DNA of 14,200 bases from Candidatus Brocadia sp. Lineage in GTDB: Bacteria > Planctomycetota > Brocadiia > Brocadiales > Brocadiaceae. The first letter of the stretch is position 1. Each line of letters begins with the position of its first letter. Positions 1-7,288 of this stretch are shown here, in pieces. The notes beneath the pieces were generated by a model. It was not told the origin of the DNA, ran no database searches, and was given only the letters and a program-made list of their open reading frames with translations. Where the stretch lies: NCBI GenBank assembly GCA_030837935.1, contig JAUQXU010000485.1, positions 1 through 14,200 of the forward strand. The letters are read 5' to 3'. A program made the translations under genes and the position numbers.

Positions 1-137
1 CATTCTTCCTTCAGACCATTTCTCACGAAATCGCCCTTGAATTTTGCTAGCGGTTCGCGTATATTCAACCTCGAATCTACGGTGATTTTCCCGCAGGGAC
101 TTTCACCCATTAGTTAATGCCCATGCTGGGCGTACAC
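1..137 (-). mobile_element. Group II intron, 5' end (domain I), cut by the window edge
   Basis: Read on the minus strand, position 137 opens with GTGTACGCCCAGC, which resembles the GUGYG-type 5' end of bacterial group II introns. It is followed by the segment TGGGTGAAAGTCCC and, nearer the window edge, by CGTGAG and TCTGAAGGAAG. These short blocks in this order are typical of domain I of bacterial group II introns. The intron would continue leftward out of the window, where the reverse transcriptase/maturase ORF and domains V-VI should lie. It sits about 100 nt downstream of the acetyltransferase stop codon and in the same orientation, so it does not interrupt a gene visible here. The exact 5' boundary (137, give or take a few bases) and the intron class are inferred. 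The identification rests on recognised sequence blocks, not on a folded structure. Confidence 0.75.
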
Positions 138-146
138 AATTAAGTC

Positions 147-174
147 CAGCCGACCGCAAAAGGCGCGACGGCTG
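147..174. other. Imperfect hairpin beside the intron 5' end
   Basis: CAGCCG (147-152) pairs with CGGCTG (169-174), and the pairing extends inward with a bulge through GCGC/CCGC-type bases. On the plus strand it is followed by T176-T180, so it looks like a terminator in that direction, although no plus-strand gene precedes it. On the minus strand it lies between the acetyltransferase and the intron, with the intron starting about 10 nt past the stem. Group IIC introns are known to insert just after terminator-like stems, so this may be the old terminator of the acetyltransferase operon used as an insertion target. That role is inferred. Confidence 0.5.
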
Positions 175-233
175 ATTTTTCTTGTTAAAAATAGATTTTA
201 CCATCCAAAAACTATGTAAAACAACAAACCGGC

Positions 234-719
234 TTACGCAAATCTGTGCATTACATAAACGTCTACCAGGCCAAGTTTCCTGTGGTCAAATGCCTTTGGC
301 ACTGTCCCGACGATCTTAAATCCGAGTTTTAGCCATAGTTGTATCGCAACCAAATTGGTACTCACAACAAAATTAAATTGTATTGCAGAAAAGCCCAGTT
401 TTTTCGCCTGTTTTATGGAATGACTCCCCATGGCCTTGCCAATACCCTGCCCGCGGGCTTCAGGATGCACCATATAAGCCGCATTTGCAACGTGGGCGCC
501 CAGACCTGGCTGATTCTTCCTCAGAATATACGTCCCGACAATTTTTCCACGTAAATCTGTTACATACGTGCAAATGCCTGGTTGCATCCACAGTGCTTTA
601 TACTCTTCCCGGGTTGATTCAGGGGCAAAGGCAAAGGTATCGCCCTTCTTCACTACCTCATGAAAAATACCCCAAATAGCCTCAAAATCCGCCTCTTTTG
701 CCTTCCGTATTTTAATCAT
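234..719 (-). CDS. GNAT-family N-acetyltransferase
   Basis: This 161-aa protein is a single-domain GNAT acetyltransferase, a family that transfers an acetyl group from acetyl-CoA to an amine. Motif A, the pyrophosphate-binding loop, is seen as HPEARGQGIGKAM around residues 85-97, with the R/Q-x-x-G-x-G/A pattern intact. The following stretch (FNFVVSTNLVAIQLWLKLGF) is the usual motif B region, with the conserved Asn and the aromatic-Gly end. The length is normal for a stand-alone GNAT. The ATG overlaps the stop codon of the upstream dehydrogenase in an ATGA, so translation is probably coupled. The acceptor substrate cannot be read from the sequence. Pairing with a hydroxyacid dehydrogenase would suit a small-molecule metabolic role, but this is inference. 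Confidence 0.9.
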   Translation of the reverse strand: MIKIRKAKEADFEAIWGIFHEVVKKGDTFAFAPESTREEYKALWMQPGICTYVTDLRGKIVGTYILRKNQPGLGAHVANAAYMVHPEARGQGIGKAMGSHSIKQAKKLGFSAIQFNFVVSTNLVAIQLWLKLGFKIVGTVPKAFDHRKLGLVDVYVMHRFA

Positions 720-1693
720 GTAAGCACTTCCGGATTTACACAGTTTGGGAGCTTCTGCTTGTTTAACACCGCAATGATATTCTCAGCCGCTATAAGAGAC
801 ATTTTTGTCCTCGTTTCCACCGTAGCACTGCCAAGATGGGGCGCAAGGACAACATTATCCAGTTCTGAAAGTCCTGGCTTTAATTTGGGTTCTTCCTCAT
901 AGACGTCGAGTCCTGCCCCTGCGATCTGCTTATTCCTTAAGGCATGTACCAAAGCCTCTTCATCAATTACAGCACCCCGCCCGGTATTTATAAGATACGC
1001 CGTTCTTTTCATTATTGAGAGTTCTTTTGCACCAACCAAGTGTTTGGTCTTTTCGGAAAACGGGGTATGAATGGAAATGAAGTCCGACTCCTTGAGTAAC
1101 GTTTCTAAATCTACCCTTTTAGCGCCGAGCATCTCTTCCAACACGGCATTTCTCCTGCTTTGCGTCATATAAAGAACCCTCATATTCCATCCCCGTGACC
1201 GCATAGCCATGGCCGTTCCAATCCTTCCGGCGCCAATAATACCAAGGGTTTTTCCCACGAGGTCACCCCCAAGCAGCATCATAGGCGCCCAACCGGTAAA
1301 TTTACCTGCACGGGTAAGCTTATCGCCCTCGACAATTCTCCGGGTTACGGAAAAAAGCAATGCCCAGGCCATATCTGCGGTACTATCCGTCAACACACCA
1401 GGCGTATTCGTTACGACTACACCCTTTGAGGTGGCAGCCTTAATATCGACATTGTCATATCCCACGGCATAATTGGCAATAACCTTCAGATTTGTTGCCT
1501 CTTGTATCAGGCGTGCATCCATCCTGTCTGAAAGCATCGTGAGCATCGCGTCCCTTCCTTTTACCTCATTCAGAAGTTCATCATAGGTCAGTGACCTGTC
1601 ATGTGGATTTACCTCCACCTTTTGGCAAACCTTCTTGAGAATATTCACACCTTCCTCAGGAATTTGTCGCGTAATAAATACATTCAATGACAT
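716..1693 (-). CDS. D-2-hydroxyacid dehydrogenase, probable glyoxylate reductase type
   Basis: This 325-aa protein belongs to the D-isomer-specific 2-hydroxyacid dehydrogenases, which interconvert 2-oxoacids and D-2-hydroxyacids with NAD(P)H. The Rossmann motif GAGRIG is at residues 154-159. The catalytic triad is visible: Arg239 in NTGRGAVID, Glu268 in DVYEEEP and His286 in APHLGSAT. The pattern fits the glyoxylate/hydroxypyruvate reductase branch. After the second Rossmann strand the sequence reads YMTQSRR, with no acidic residue, which suggests NADPH rather than NADH (inferred). The ATG at 1693 was chosen over an in-frame TTG at 1711 because AAAGGGA lies 6-7 nt before it. The stop overlaps the acetyltransferase start, so the two form an operon. 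Phosphoglycerate or formate dehydrogenase is less likely, because the extra domains of those families are absent. Confidence 0.88.
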   Translation of the reverse strand: MSLNVFITRQIPEEGVNILKKVCQKVEVNPHDRSLTYDELLNEVKGRDAMLTMLSDRMDARLIQEATNLKVIANYAVGYDNVDIKAATSKGVVVTNTPGVLTDSTADMAWALLFSVTRRIVEGDKLTRAGKFTGWAPMMLLGGDLVGKTLGIIGAGRIGTAMAMRSRGWNMRVLYMTQSRRNAVLEEMLGAKRVDLETLLKESDFISIHTPFSEKTKHLVGAKELSIMKRTAYLINTGRGAVIDEEALVHALRNKQIAGAGLDVYEEEPKLKPGLSELDNVVLAPHLGSATVETRTKMSLIAAENIIAVLNKQKLPNCVNPEVLT

Positions 1694-1740
1694 CGTTATT
1701 TCCCTTTTCAATTACACTTTCGGCAGCACAAATTACAAAA

Positions 1741-1824
1741 CCCCTCCCTTGATGGGAGGGGTTAGGGGAGGGAGAATATCCTTTTCCCACTACCCCCACC
1801 GAACCTCCCTCATCGGGGGGGAGG
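1741..1824. repeat. G-rich inverted-repeat intergenic element
   Basis: Two related hairpin units face each other. The left unit on the plus strand is CCCCTCCC-ttgat-GGGAGGGG followed by TTAGGGGAGGG. The right unit, read on the minus strand from 1824, is CCTCCCCCCCGATGAGGGAGG followed by TTCGGTGGGGG. The two units are about 20 nt apart around GAATATCC. The plus strand also contains four G-runs at 1754-1772 that could form a G-quadruplex. The element lies in the 5' region of the hydroxyacid dehydrogenase and downstream of the 206-aa gene. It looks like a non-coding, palindromic, dispersed intergenic repeat. Whether other copies exist cannot be seen here. Confidence 0.7.
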
Positions 1825-1894
1825 AACTAATTGTTTGAAATTCCCCAAACGTAACTATAAAATGAGCAACTCGTATTCCTCCATTTACCTTGAA

Positions 1895-2515
1895 TCATTT
1901 ACAATAATCTTTGTATAAAATCATATAATCCACAATTATTTTCTTCGCTTCAGGGCGTAAATCCTGTTTAAGCGCACTATTTTCCAGGACTCTTTCTGTA
2001 AGTTTCCATACCTCACACCAATCTTCGGTAAGAATTATTTGCGCCTTTGCAAGGGCTAAAATAATTGAAACGGTAAAACTGTCTTTCATTACCTTATAAG
2101 CTTCTTCAAGTAATGGTATAGCATTTTCCGGATGAAAATAATTGTCCATCACCATGAGATAGCCCAGGCAAAATGTTTCATCAGCGCTGAGGAAATTAGT
2201 GTCTAATTCCAGAATTGACACATGGTACAATAACCCTAGGTAGTACATGTACAATTCTGCATTATTCTTACCCTCAAATCTCCACGAAAGGGCATTAATT
2301 ACCGCAGCCTTAACGTCTATGGGATTTTCAGGAGATGTCAGAAACTCGGCAATTTCGAAACCCATCACTCCTTCTAATTGCGCCCTTTGAACCATTTTCA
2401 CATCCAGATACGTCTCATAAAATTTGGTAGAAGTAATCGGCGAATCTGCATGGCTGACAACTGAAGATAGAAACAGCAATTTTACTATAAGGACAGGTAT
2501 GAATACTTTTTTCAT
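1895..2515 (-). CDS. Exported helical protein of unknown function
   Basis: I do not recognise this 206-aa protein. It opens with a clear signal peptide: MKK, a hydrophobic stretch to about residue 20, then SHA before DSPIT, giving likely cleavage near residue 23. The mature part is rich in Ala, Leu and Glu and looks wholly alpha-helical. A stretch around residues 130-150 (NAIPLLEEAYKVMKDSF) resembles one degenerate TPR helix pair. There are no catalytic or metal-binding motifs. The ribosome-binding site GAGGGAGG lies about 12 nt before the ATG. The gene starts 37 nt after the 287-aa gene on the same strand, so they are probably co-transcribed. It most likely acts in the periplasm, the anammoxosome or a similar compartment. 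Confidence 0.75.
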   Translation of the reverse strand: MKKVFIPVLIVKLLFLSSVVSHADSPITSTKFYETYLDVKMVQRAQLEGVMGFEIAEFLTSPENPIDVKAAVINALSWRFEGKNNAELYMYYLGLLYHVSILELDTNFLSADETFCLGYLMVMDNYFHPENAIPLLEEAYKVMKDSFTVSIILALAKAQIILTEDWCEVWKLTERVLENSALKQDLRPEAKKIIVDYMILYKDYCK

Positions 2516-2552
2516 ATCAAATTTTTCCTCCCTCTAAATCCTTGATTGATTT

Positions 2553-3416
2553 TCATATTGATTTCTCAAAGTAGCCCTCAAAAGTATTAAGGAGCTCTTT
2601 TGGATTCATATTTTTATGCTTATCCGTTAGAAGGGAGCATGCCTCCTTTTTTATATTCCTTAAAAAAATCCTATGATCGTAAATAAACTTCGCCACATCC
2701 TGGATCTCCAGGTATAATTCAAGTTGGTCTTTCCCCGGGCTATTTATGGAACAGCGCTCATCCCACCCCAGCCAGTCCCACGCGCATGATAAATTTAAAT
2801 TTTTTTGAATAAATTTATGAAATACCGTTTGAAACCAAAGACGATGATATTTTCCATCAAAGACTATATATGCAGGCTCACCCCAATGACCTTCACAGGA
2901 TGACCATGTGGATATCCCAAGGGAAGAAATTGCTTTCACCAGGCGGGCTATGAAAGGCTCCAGATCATATACCCGTATTGCAGGGAGTTGCTCACATGTC
3001 TTAAATTGATCGTATTTGCCATACCAATCCCGTTCCCAATTTAAACGAAAAAGATCAACGGGAATTTCATGGGTAAATATCTCGTTCAAATATTGATTGT
3101 TATGTATATCAAACAATTGTATATCGATAAAGTCAAAATATACATGCTGATGCTGATTCCTGTCTTCGTTTCCGTGTTCGTCAATTGCGTCCTGATGCGG
3201 TTTATTATACATCTTTTTATAATCACTATGCTGCAGTACTTCCAGGAATTCACCGTCCTCTCTGTGGGAATCGTCAGTTAGCCGTACAATTCCAGAACTC
3301 CTGTCCAATTCCAGCAAAAATCCCCGTGCTGAAAATATTTCATAAAAACGATCACATTGTTCTTTTTTGCCATGCGTTATTTTTTCAATAAACTTTTCTA
3401 TGAGGGATATGTTCAT
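2553..3416 (-). CDS. Hypothetical cytosolic protein with an SSCEGH motif
   Basis: This 287-aa protein has no signal peptide or membrane segment and I cannot assign it to a named family. Its most conserved-looking segment is STWSSCEGHWGEPAYIVFDG at residues 169-188. A Ser-Cys-x-Gly-His loop followed by a beta strand could be a metal or active site (inferred). The N-terminal half is very polar, with a His/Asp/Asn-rich patch at residues 74-91. Aromatic residues are frequent at 190-225. No convincing Shine-Dalgarno sequence precedes the ATG at 3416. A TATAAT hexamer at 3440-3435 would give a very short leader. It is likely the first gene of a two-gene unit with the 206-aa exported protein. Confidence 0.7.
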   Translation of the reverse strand: MNISLIEKFIEKITHGKKEQCDRFYEIFSARGFLLELDRSSGIVRLTDDSHREDGEFLEVLQHSDYKKMYNKPHQDAIDEHGNEDRNQHQHVYFDFIDIQLFDIHNNQYLNEIFTHEIPVDLFRLNWERDWYGKYDQFKTCEQLPAIRVYDLEPFIARLVKAISSLGISTWSSCEGHWGEPAYIVFDGKYHRLWFQTVFHKFIQKNLNLSCAWDWLGWDERCSINSPGKDQLELYLEIQDVAKFIYDHRIFLRNIKKEACSLLTDKHKNMNPKELLNTFEGYFEKSI

Positions 3417-3594
3417 ATGTTTGCCAGAAGCGTAATTATACGTGATTTGTAATATTTCTATTTCTCTATTTCATTCAGCAGAGAGAATCCACCAAAGAGG
3501 CGCAAAGACCGCAGAGGGGAAAAACAAGAAGGTAAGACTACGAAGAAGATGCGAAGTTTGAGAACTGAACATTTGACCATCACAACTTTATACG
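3417..3594. other. Intergenic region with a purine-rich repeat-like tract
   Basis: There is no gene here. Positions 3481-3556 hold a purine-rich tract containing CACCAAAGAGGCGCAAAGA and, further on, AAGACTACGAAGAAGATGCG. It resembles the CGCAAAGA-type short repeats scattered between genes of many bacteria, here in decayed form. No terminator for the aconitase gene is evident. A TATAAT at 3440-3435 on the minus strand is a possible -10 for the 287-aa gene, but no good -35 is found 16-18 nt away. Confidence 0.4.
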
Positions 3595-5523
3595 CTACGT
3601 GCTACTCTGCGCCTGATAATTCAACAAACCACCGGCACAAAGGATATCGATCTCGCGAGGGCTTAATGTGTGCATTGCTTTTATTTCCTTATTTTTTGTC
3701 AAATTATTTACGATGATCCTGCCACCCGAGTTTAATGTATTTTTTATATCGGGCAGTTCTATAGTATCTCCCTGATCAAATACGTTATAGTCACTCTCGT
3801 TTTCAAAGGTTAACGGCAGGATGCCAAAATTAACGAGATTTGCACGATGGATACGGGCAAAGGATTTAGCAATAACCGCCTTTACTCCTAAAAACATGGG
3901 TGCAAGAGCGGCGTGCTCTCTACTTGAGCCCTGGCCATAGTTCGTCCCGCCAATAAGAAAACCACCCCCCTTTTCCTTGGCCCGTTTTACAAATTCTTTG
4001 TCCACCTTCTCAAATACAAATTCAGAAATGGCAGGGATATTCGACCTCAGGGGTAAAACCTTTGCCCCGGCCGGCATAATATGATCGGTAGTAATATTAT
4101 CCCCTACCTTTAAAAGAACATCACCTTTTAGGGTATCTGGCATAGGTTCTTTTTTTGGTAAAGGTTTTATATTTGGCCCTCTCATAATCGTTACCTCTTC
4201 TGGTTTTTCAGAGGGAGGAATAATCATGCTGTCATCTACCGTAAACTTTTTTGGATATTTAATAACGATCTGTTCACCAAAATCCCTGGGGTCACTAATA
4301 ACGCCATTGATCGCGGTTGCTATAGCCGTTTCCGGGCTCACCAGATAAACCTGTGCATCTGCTGTTCCACTTCTACCCTCAAAGTTTCTGTTAAACGACC
4401 GCACCGAAACGCCACCCGAAGGTGGGGCTTGTCCCATCCCAATGCAAGGTCCGCAAGCGACCTCAACAACACGCGCGCCTGCTGCGATTATTTCCGCCAA
4501 AGCGCCATTCTTTGTTATCATCTCCAACACCTGCCGCGAACCAGGAGAAACAGTAAGACTTACCTCCGGATGTACCTTCCTGCCCTTTAACATCGCCGCC
4601 GCTACCATAAGGTCATGATACGATGAGTTCGTACAACTTCCAATACAAACCTGTTGAACATTTACGCCTTTTATCTCACTCACCTTACAAACATTATCAG
4701 GGCTGTGAGGTCTGGCAATCATCGGCTCCAGGGACGAAAGATCCATCTCTACAACCTCATCATACTGAGCGGTGGCATCGGCCTTTAAAGATTTCCATAC
4801 GTCTTCTCTCCCCTGCATCCTGAGATATTTCTTTGTTTGCGCGTCACTGGGAAAGACCGAAGTGAGTGCCCCAAGTTCCGCCCCCATATTCGTGATTGTA
4901 GCGCGTTCTGTCACGGTAAGTGTCGCTACTCCTTCGCCGCCATACTCAAATATTTTGCCCACACCGCCTTTTACCGTTAACCTGCGCAATAATTCTAATA
5001 TCACATCTTTTGCAGTTACCCATGATTGCAACGCGCCACTCAGTTTTACCAAAACTACCTTTGGCATGGTGACATAAAATGGTCCACCGGCCATAGCAAT
5101 GGCTACATCCAGGCCTCCTGCACCAATAGCTATCATAGCCAACCCCCCGCATGTAGGCGTATGGCTGTCAGAACCCAGCAAGGTTTCCCCAGGCACGCCA
5201 AATCGTTCAAGATGCACCTGATGACAGATGCCATTCCCAGGTTTGGAAAAATAAATACCGTATTTTTTGGCAATGCTTTGAAGGAATACATGATCGTCAA
5301 AGTTTTCATAACCTGTTTGAAGCATATTGTGGTCAACGTAGCTCACCGACAATTTTGTCTTTACTTTTGGTACACCCATAGCTTCAAACTGGAGATAAGC
5401 CATGGTACCGGTAGCATCTTGCGTGAGAGTCTGATCAATAGAAATAGCAATCTCTTCGCCGCCTTTTAGTTTTCCGGATACAAGATGCGAATTTAAAATT
5501 TTATGTACCAGATTCTTTCCCAT
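3595..5523 (-). CDS. acn: Aconitate hydratase, Aquifex-type
   Basis: This 642-aa aconitase interconverts citrate and isocitrate through cis-aconitate in the TCA cycle, using a [4Fe-4S] cluster. The three cluster cysteines are present: Cys297 in CIGSCTNS, and Cys357 and Cys360 in ACGPCIGMGQ. Active-site segments include VDHN (63-66), GSDSHTPTCGG (117-127) and GQGSSREHAA (530-539) in the C-terminal swivel domain, which starts near residue 468 (GDVLLKVGDNITTDH). At about 640 aa it is shorter than the AcnA (~890) and AcnB (~860) forms and matches the compact bacterial form known as putative/Aquifex type. Homoaconitase or isopropylmalate isomerase is unlikely because both domains are fused and the arginine/serine motifs are of aconitase type. 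AAAGGG precedes the ATG. It appears to be a single-gene unit: a terminator lies just upstream and a repeat-bearing gap follows. Confidence 0.95.
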   Translation of the reverse strand: MGKNLVHKILNSHLVSGKLKGGEEIAISIDQTLTQDATGTMAYLQFEAMGVPKVKTKLSVSYVDHNMLQTGYENFDDHVFLQSIAKKYGIYFSKPGNGICHQVHLERFGVPGETLLGSDSHTPTCGGLAMIAIGAGGLDVAIAMAGGPFYVTMPKVVLVKLSGALQSWVTAKDVILELLRRLTVKGGVGKIFEYGGEGVATLTVTERATITNMGAELGALTSVFPSDAQTKKYLRMQGREDVWKSLKADATAQYDEVVEMDLSSLEPMIARPHSPDNVCKVSEIKGVNVQQVCIGSCTNSSYHDLMVAAAMLKGRKVHPEVSLTVSPGSRQVLEMITKNGALAEIIAAGARVVEVACGPCIGMGQAPPSGGVSVRSFNRNFEGRSGTADAQVYLVSPETAIATAINGVISDPRDFGEQIVIKYPKKFTVDDSMIIPPSEKPEEVTIMRGPNIKPLPKKEPMPDTLKGDVLLKVGDNITTDHIMPAGAKVLPLRSNIPAISEFVFEKVDKEFVKRAKEKGGGFLIGGTNYGQGSSREHAALAPMFLGVKAVIAKSFARIHRANLVNFGILPLTFENESDYNVFDQGDTIELPDIKNTLNSGGRIIVNNLTKNKEIKAMHTLSPREIDILCAGGLLNYQAQSST

Positions 5524-5558
5524 CTTTGCCCTTTCATTCGTAAATTAAAATGCCATAT

Positions 5559-5577
5559 GCAGGTAATAAACACCTGC
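5559..5577 (-). promoter_or_regulatory. Small hairpin in the aconitase leader
   Basis: A perfect 6-bp inverted repeat, GCAGGT (5559-5564) and ACCTGC (5572-5577), has a 7-nt loop and lies 36-54 nt before the aconitase ATG. It could be an operator or an RNA hairpin. There is no poly-T run, so it is not a terminator. No iron-responsive or known riboswitch pattern was recognised. Function is unproven. Confidence 0.3.
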
Positions 5578-5611
5578 GATACGGGTTATGAGAACAAATA
5601 CTCTATGCACT

Positions 5612-5650
5612 GACAAAAAAAATCCCACCGTTAAGGGACGGTGGGATTAA
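5612..5650 (-). terminator. Rho-independent terminator of the 11-heme cytochrome gene
   Basis: AATCCCACCGT (5621-5631) and ACGGTGGGATT (5638-5648) form a perfect 11-bp stem with a 6-nt loop. On the minus strand the stem is followed directly by a run of T (the A-run at 5614-5620 on the plus strand). It lies 40 nt past the stop codon of the multiheme cytochrome, so it ends that transcript and isolates it from the aconitase gene. Confidence 0.93.
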
Positions 5651-5690
5651 TGGTAAACCAATTTAAAGGTTTATTCAAGTATATTTGATA

Positions 5691-6917
5691 CTATTGATGT
5701 GTTGTCTGAGGCCTTAAGTATCCATAACCTCCAAAGAGTAATACATCAACTTCTTTCGGTATAAAAGATTTACTAAAATTATGTGATTTGTTTGGACCGT
5801 GGCAGGTCTGACATGTCACCAAATCATTTTTAATAAGTCCCTGGTTACGTAACTCTAAAACCTTGCCAAAAATCGACCCCTTGCCCATCTCTAACTGAGA
5901 ATGCTCAGGTCCGCCAACATGACACTTTTCGCAGGCATCGTACGCTTTTGCATCTGCCACCGAGAATTTGTGGCTTGGATGGCAGGCATCACAGCTCCCG
6001 CCAATTCTATCGAACTCATAACTCAGGCTTAACTTATGACACCCTTTACAATCCTTAATATTCAACAACCTTGTGCTGATCACATCAAATTTGCTTGGAA
6101 CTGCTACAGGATGACCTTGAAGATGAGCGCTTTCGCGAAACTCAACATATTGATTCTGATGGCACTCGCCGCAGATGCTTGCTGAAACATGACCACGTTT
6201 CTTTGCAATTGACCGATGATCGTTTCCATGACAAGTAACACACGTCACACCCTTCACCGCGTGAACGCCCTTTGTCCATTCCTTCACAACCTCTGGCGTG
6301 GCCATTTTATGACAGGCCAGACAATCGGTTTCTTCGTATGTGCCGTACGGTTTGATCTTCTTTGCTACATAGGCCTTGAACAAATCACCCGGCATGTGCG
6401 GATGAACCACGCCAAGATGACAATCCGTACATGTCAATTTTTCAAGTGCTATATTATGAGCAAACTCGGTGCGGTGTTTATTGCTTTTTAAAACAAATTC
6501 AATATGAGACTTATCCTTTGTAAAACCCTCTGAATGGCAGCGGATACAGTTTCCGTTTAAGATTTGAAGGCTATCTTCAGCAATCTCAATAAACGAGCCA
6601 TCGGTATAGGCCTGAAATGAGTGCATTAGTGAATCATGCGTTCCGTCGCTGAGTTTCGCATGGGCATAGCCCTTGAGCCCGGGACCAACATGACAGGCAT
6701 GACAATTCTCAACGTGTTCGTTATGGTGCTTCGATGCCTTAAAAGAATCATAATGAATTTTCATTTCATGGCAACTAGCACAAAACTCGCTCTTCTCTGA
6801 GTAGTGGTAAACCTTTGTTATCGTAACAAAAAAAACTACTAATACGATTATAGTGAAGAAGCCTACGAGTTTTTTTCTTCTCTGAATAAATTCACACAAC
6901 TGCTTCAACCGCTCCAT
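5691..6917 (-). CDS. Membrane-anchored 11-heme cytochrome c: NrfH/NapC-like module fused to HAO-like module
   Basis: This 408-aa protein has one membrane anchor (about 18-36) and eleven CXXCH heme sites, at Cys46, 72, 124, 163, 199, 226, 249, 290, 309, 329 and 369. Hemes 1-4 with the anchor look like the NrfH/NapC/NirT tetraheme quinol dehydrogenases; heme 1 is CASCHEM, the CXXCHxM form of NrfH. From residue 199 on, the order and flanks follow the HAO family (compare CLACHKMATPEVVKEW here with CIACHSVMTPGIVRDY in the HDH of this window, then CHGNDH and CEKCHVGGPEH). It stops after the equivalent of HAO heme 7, so heme 8 and the tyrosine region that cross-links to heme P460 are absent. It probably carries electrons between quinol and soluble partners rather than oxidising hydrazine. 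The start at 6917 was chosen for GAGGAGG 5 nt upstream; the reading frame is open for another 37 codons before it, without such a site. Confidence 0.93.
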   Translation of the reverse strand: MERLKQLCEFIQRRKKLVGFFTIIVLVVFFVTITKVYHYSEKSEFCASCHEMKIHYDSFKASKHHNEHVENCHACHVGPGLKGYAHAKLSDGTHDSLMHSFQAYTDGSFIEIAEDSLQILNGNCIRCHSEGFTKDKSHIEFVLKSNKHRTEFAHNIALEKLTCTDCHLGVVHPHMPGDLFKAYVAKKIKPYGTYEETDCLACHKMATPEVVKEWTKGVHAVKGVTCVTCHGNDHRSIAKKRGHVSASICGECHQNQYVEFRESAHLQGHPVAVPSKFDVISTRLLNIKDCKGCHKLSLSYEFDRIGGSCDACHPSHKFSVADAKAYDACEKCHVGGPEHSQLEMGKGSIFGKVLELRNQGLIKNDLVTCQTCHGPNKSHNFSKSFIPKEVDVLLFGGYGYLRPQTTHQ

Positions 6918-7288
6918 ACATTCCTCCTCACGATCTTTTTGAAAGGGTGTCTTCGTTCTATATATTTTTTGGTTATTTATGTAGGAATAAAATACTATAA
7001 AAAGGCTGTTTGTGTATATAAAAAACAATTATAGATACAAAAGTTCGAGAATTCTACCACAAAGTTATTTTATGTTCAAGTCATTTTTTAATAACCAGTG
7101 AGATCAATCCTTTCAAGTACAACTTCTCACTTGATTTTTTGCCTGACGACAATTTTTTTGTCAGGAGAAATTTAAAATGCCTGTAAACCAGGCTGATCTA
7201 AATTAATTGACAAAGACGCCACCCTCATGTAAAATTTTCTTATTAAAAATTTTAACACATATAAAATTTGCTGAAGGAATCACATATA
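6918..7288. other. Divergent intergenic region between the cytochrome and the 181-aa gene
   Basis: This 371-nt, A+T-rich region has no credible gene. It carries the plus-strand promoter at 7207-7235. Just before that promoter are two small inverted repeats: CCTGAC (7142-7147) with GTCAGG (7160-7165), and GCCTG (7179-7183) with CAGGC (7189-7193, 5-nt loop). They share the CCTG/CAGG core and might be regulator-binding sites (inferred). No minus-strand promoter for the cytochrome gene could be picked with confidence. TATAAT at 7033-7028 exists but has no -35 partner. Confidence 0.5.
7207..7235 (+). promoter_or_regulatory. Sigma70-type promoter of the 181-aa gene
   Basis: TTGACA (7207-7212) matches the -35 consensus exactly. 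After 17 nt comes TAAAAT (7230-7235), five of six to the -10 consensus, preceded by TG. Transcription would start near 7242, about 47 nt before the ATG at 7289. No stronger candidate is present in the gap. Confidence 0.75.

Noticed and set aside
1741..1824. CRISPR-like repeats
   Set aside because: There are only two units, in inverted rather than direct orientation, and no spacers or cas genes.
5026..5469. 147-codon open frame antisense to the aconitase gene
   Set aside because: The aconitase reading is complete with all catalytic motifs, and the antisense frame shows no family signature or start signal.
6918..7028. N-terminal extension of the multiheme cytochrome
   Set aside because: The frame is open, but GAGGAGG lies 5 nt before the ATG at 6917 and the normal anchor-plus-heme NrfH layout starts there.
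7113..7140. TCAAGT/ACTTGA inverted repeat followed by six T as a plus-strand terminator
   Set aside because: The stem is only 6 bp with a 10-nt loop, it is A+T-rich, and no plus-strand gene precedes it.
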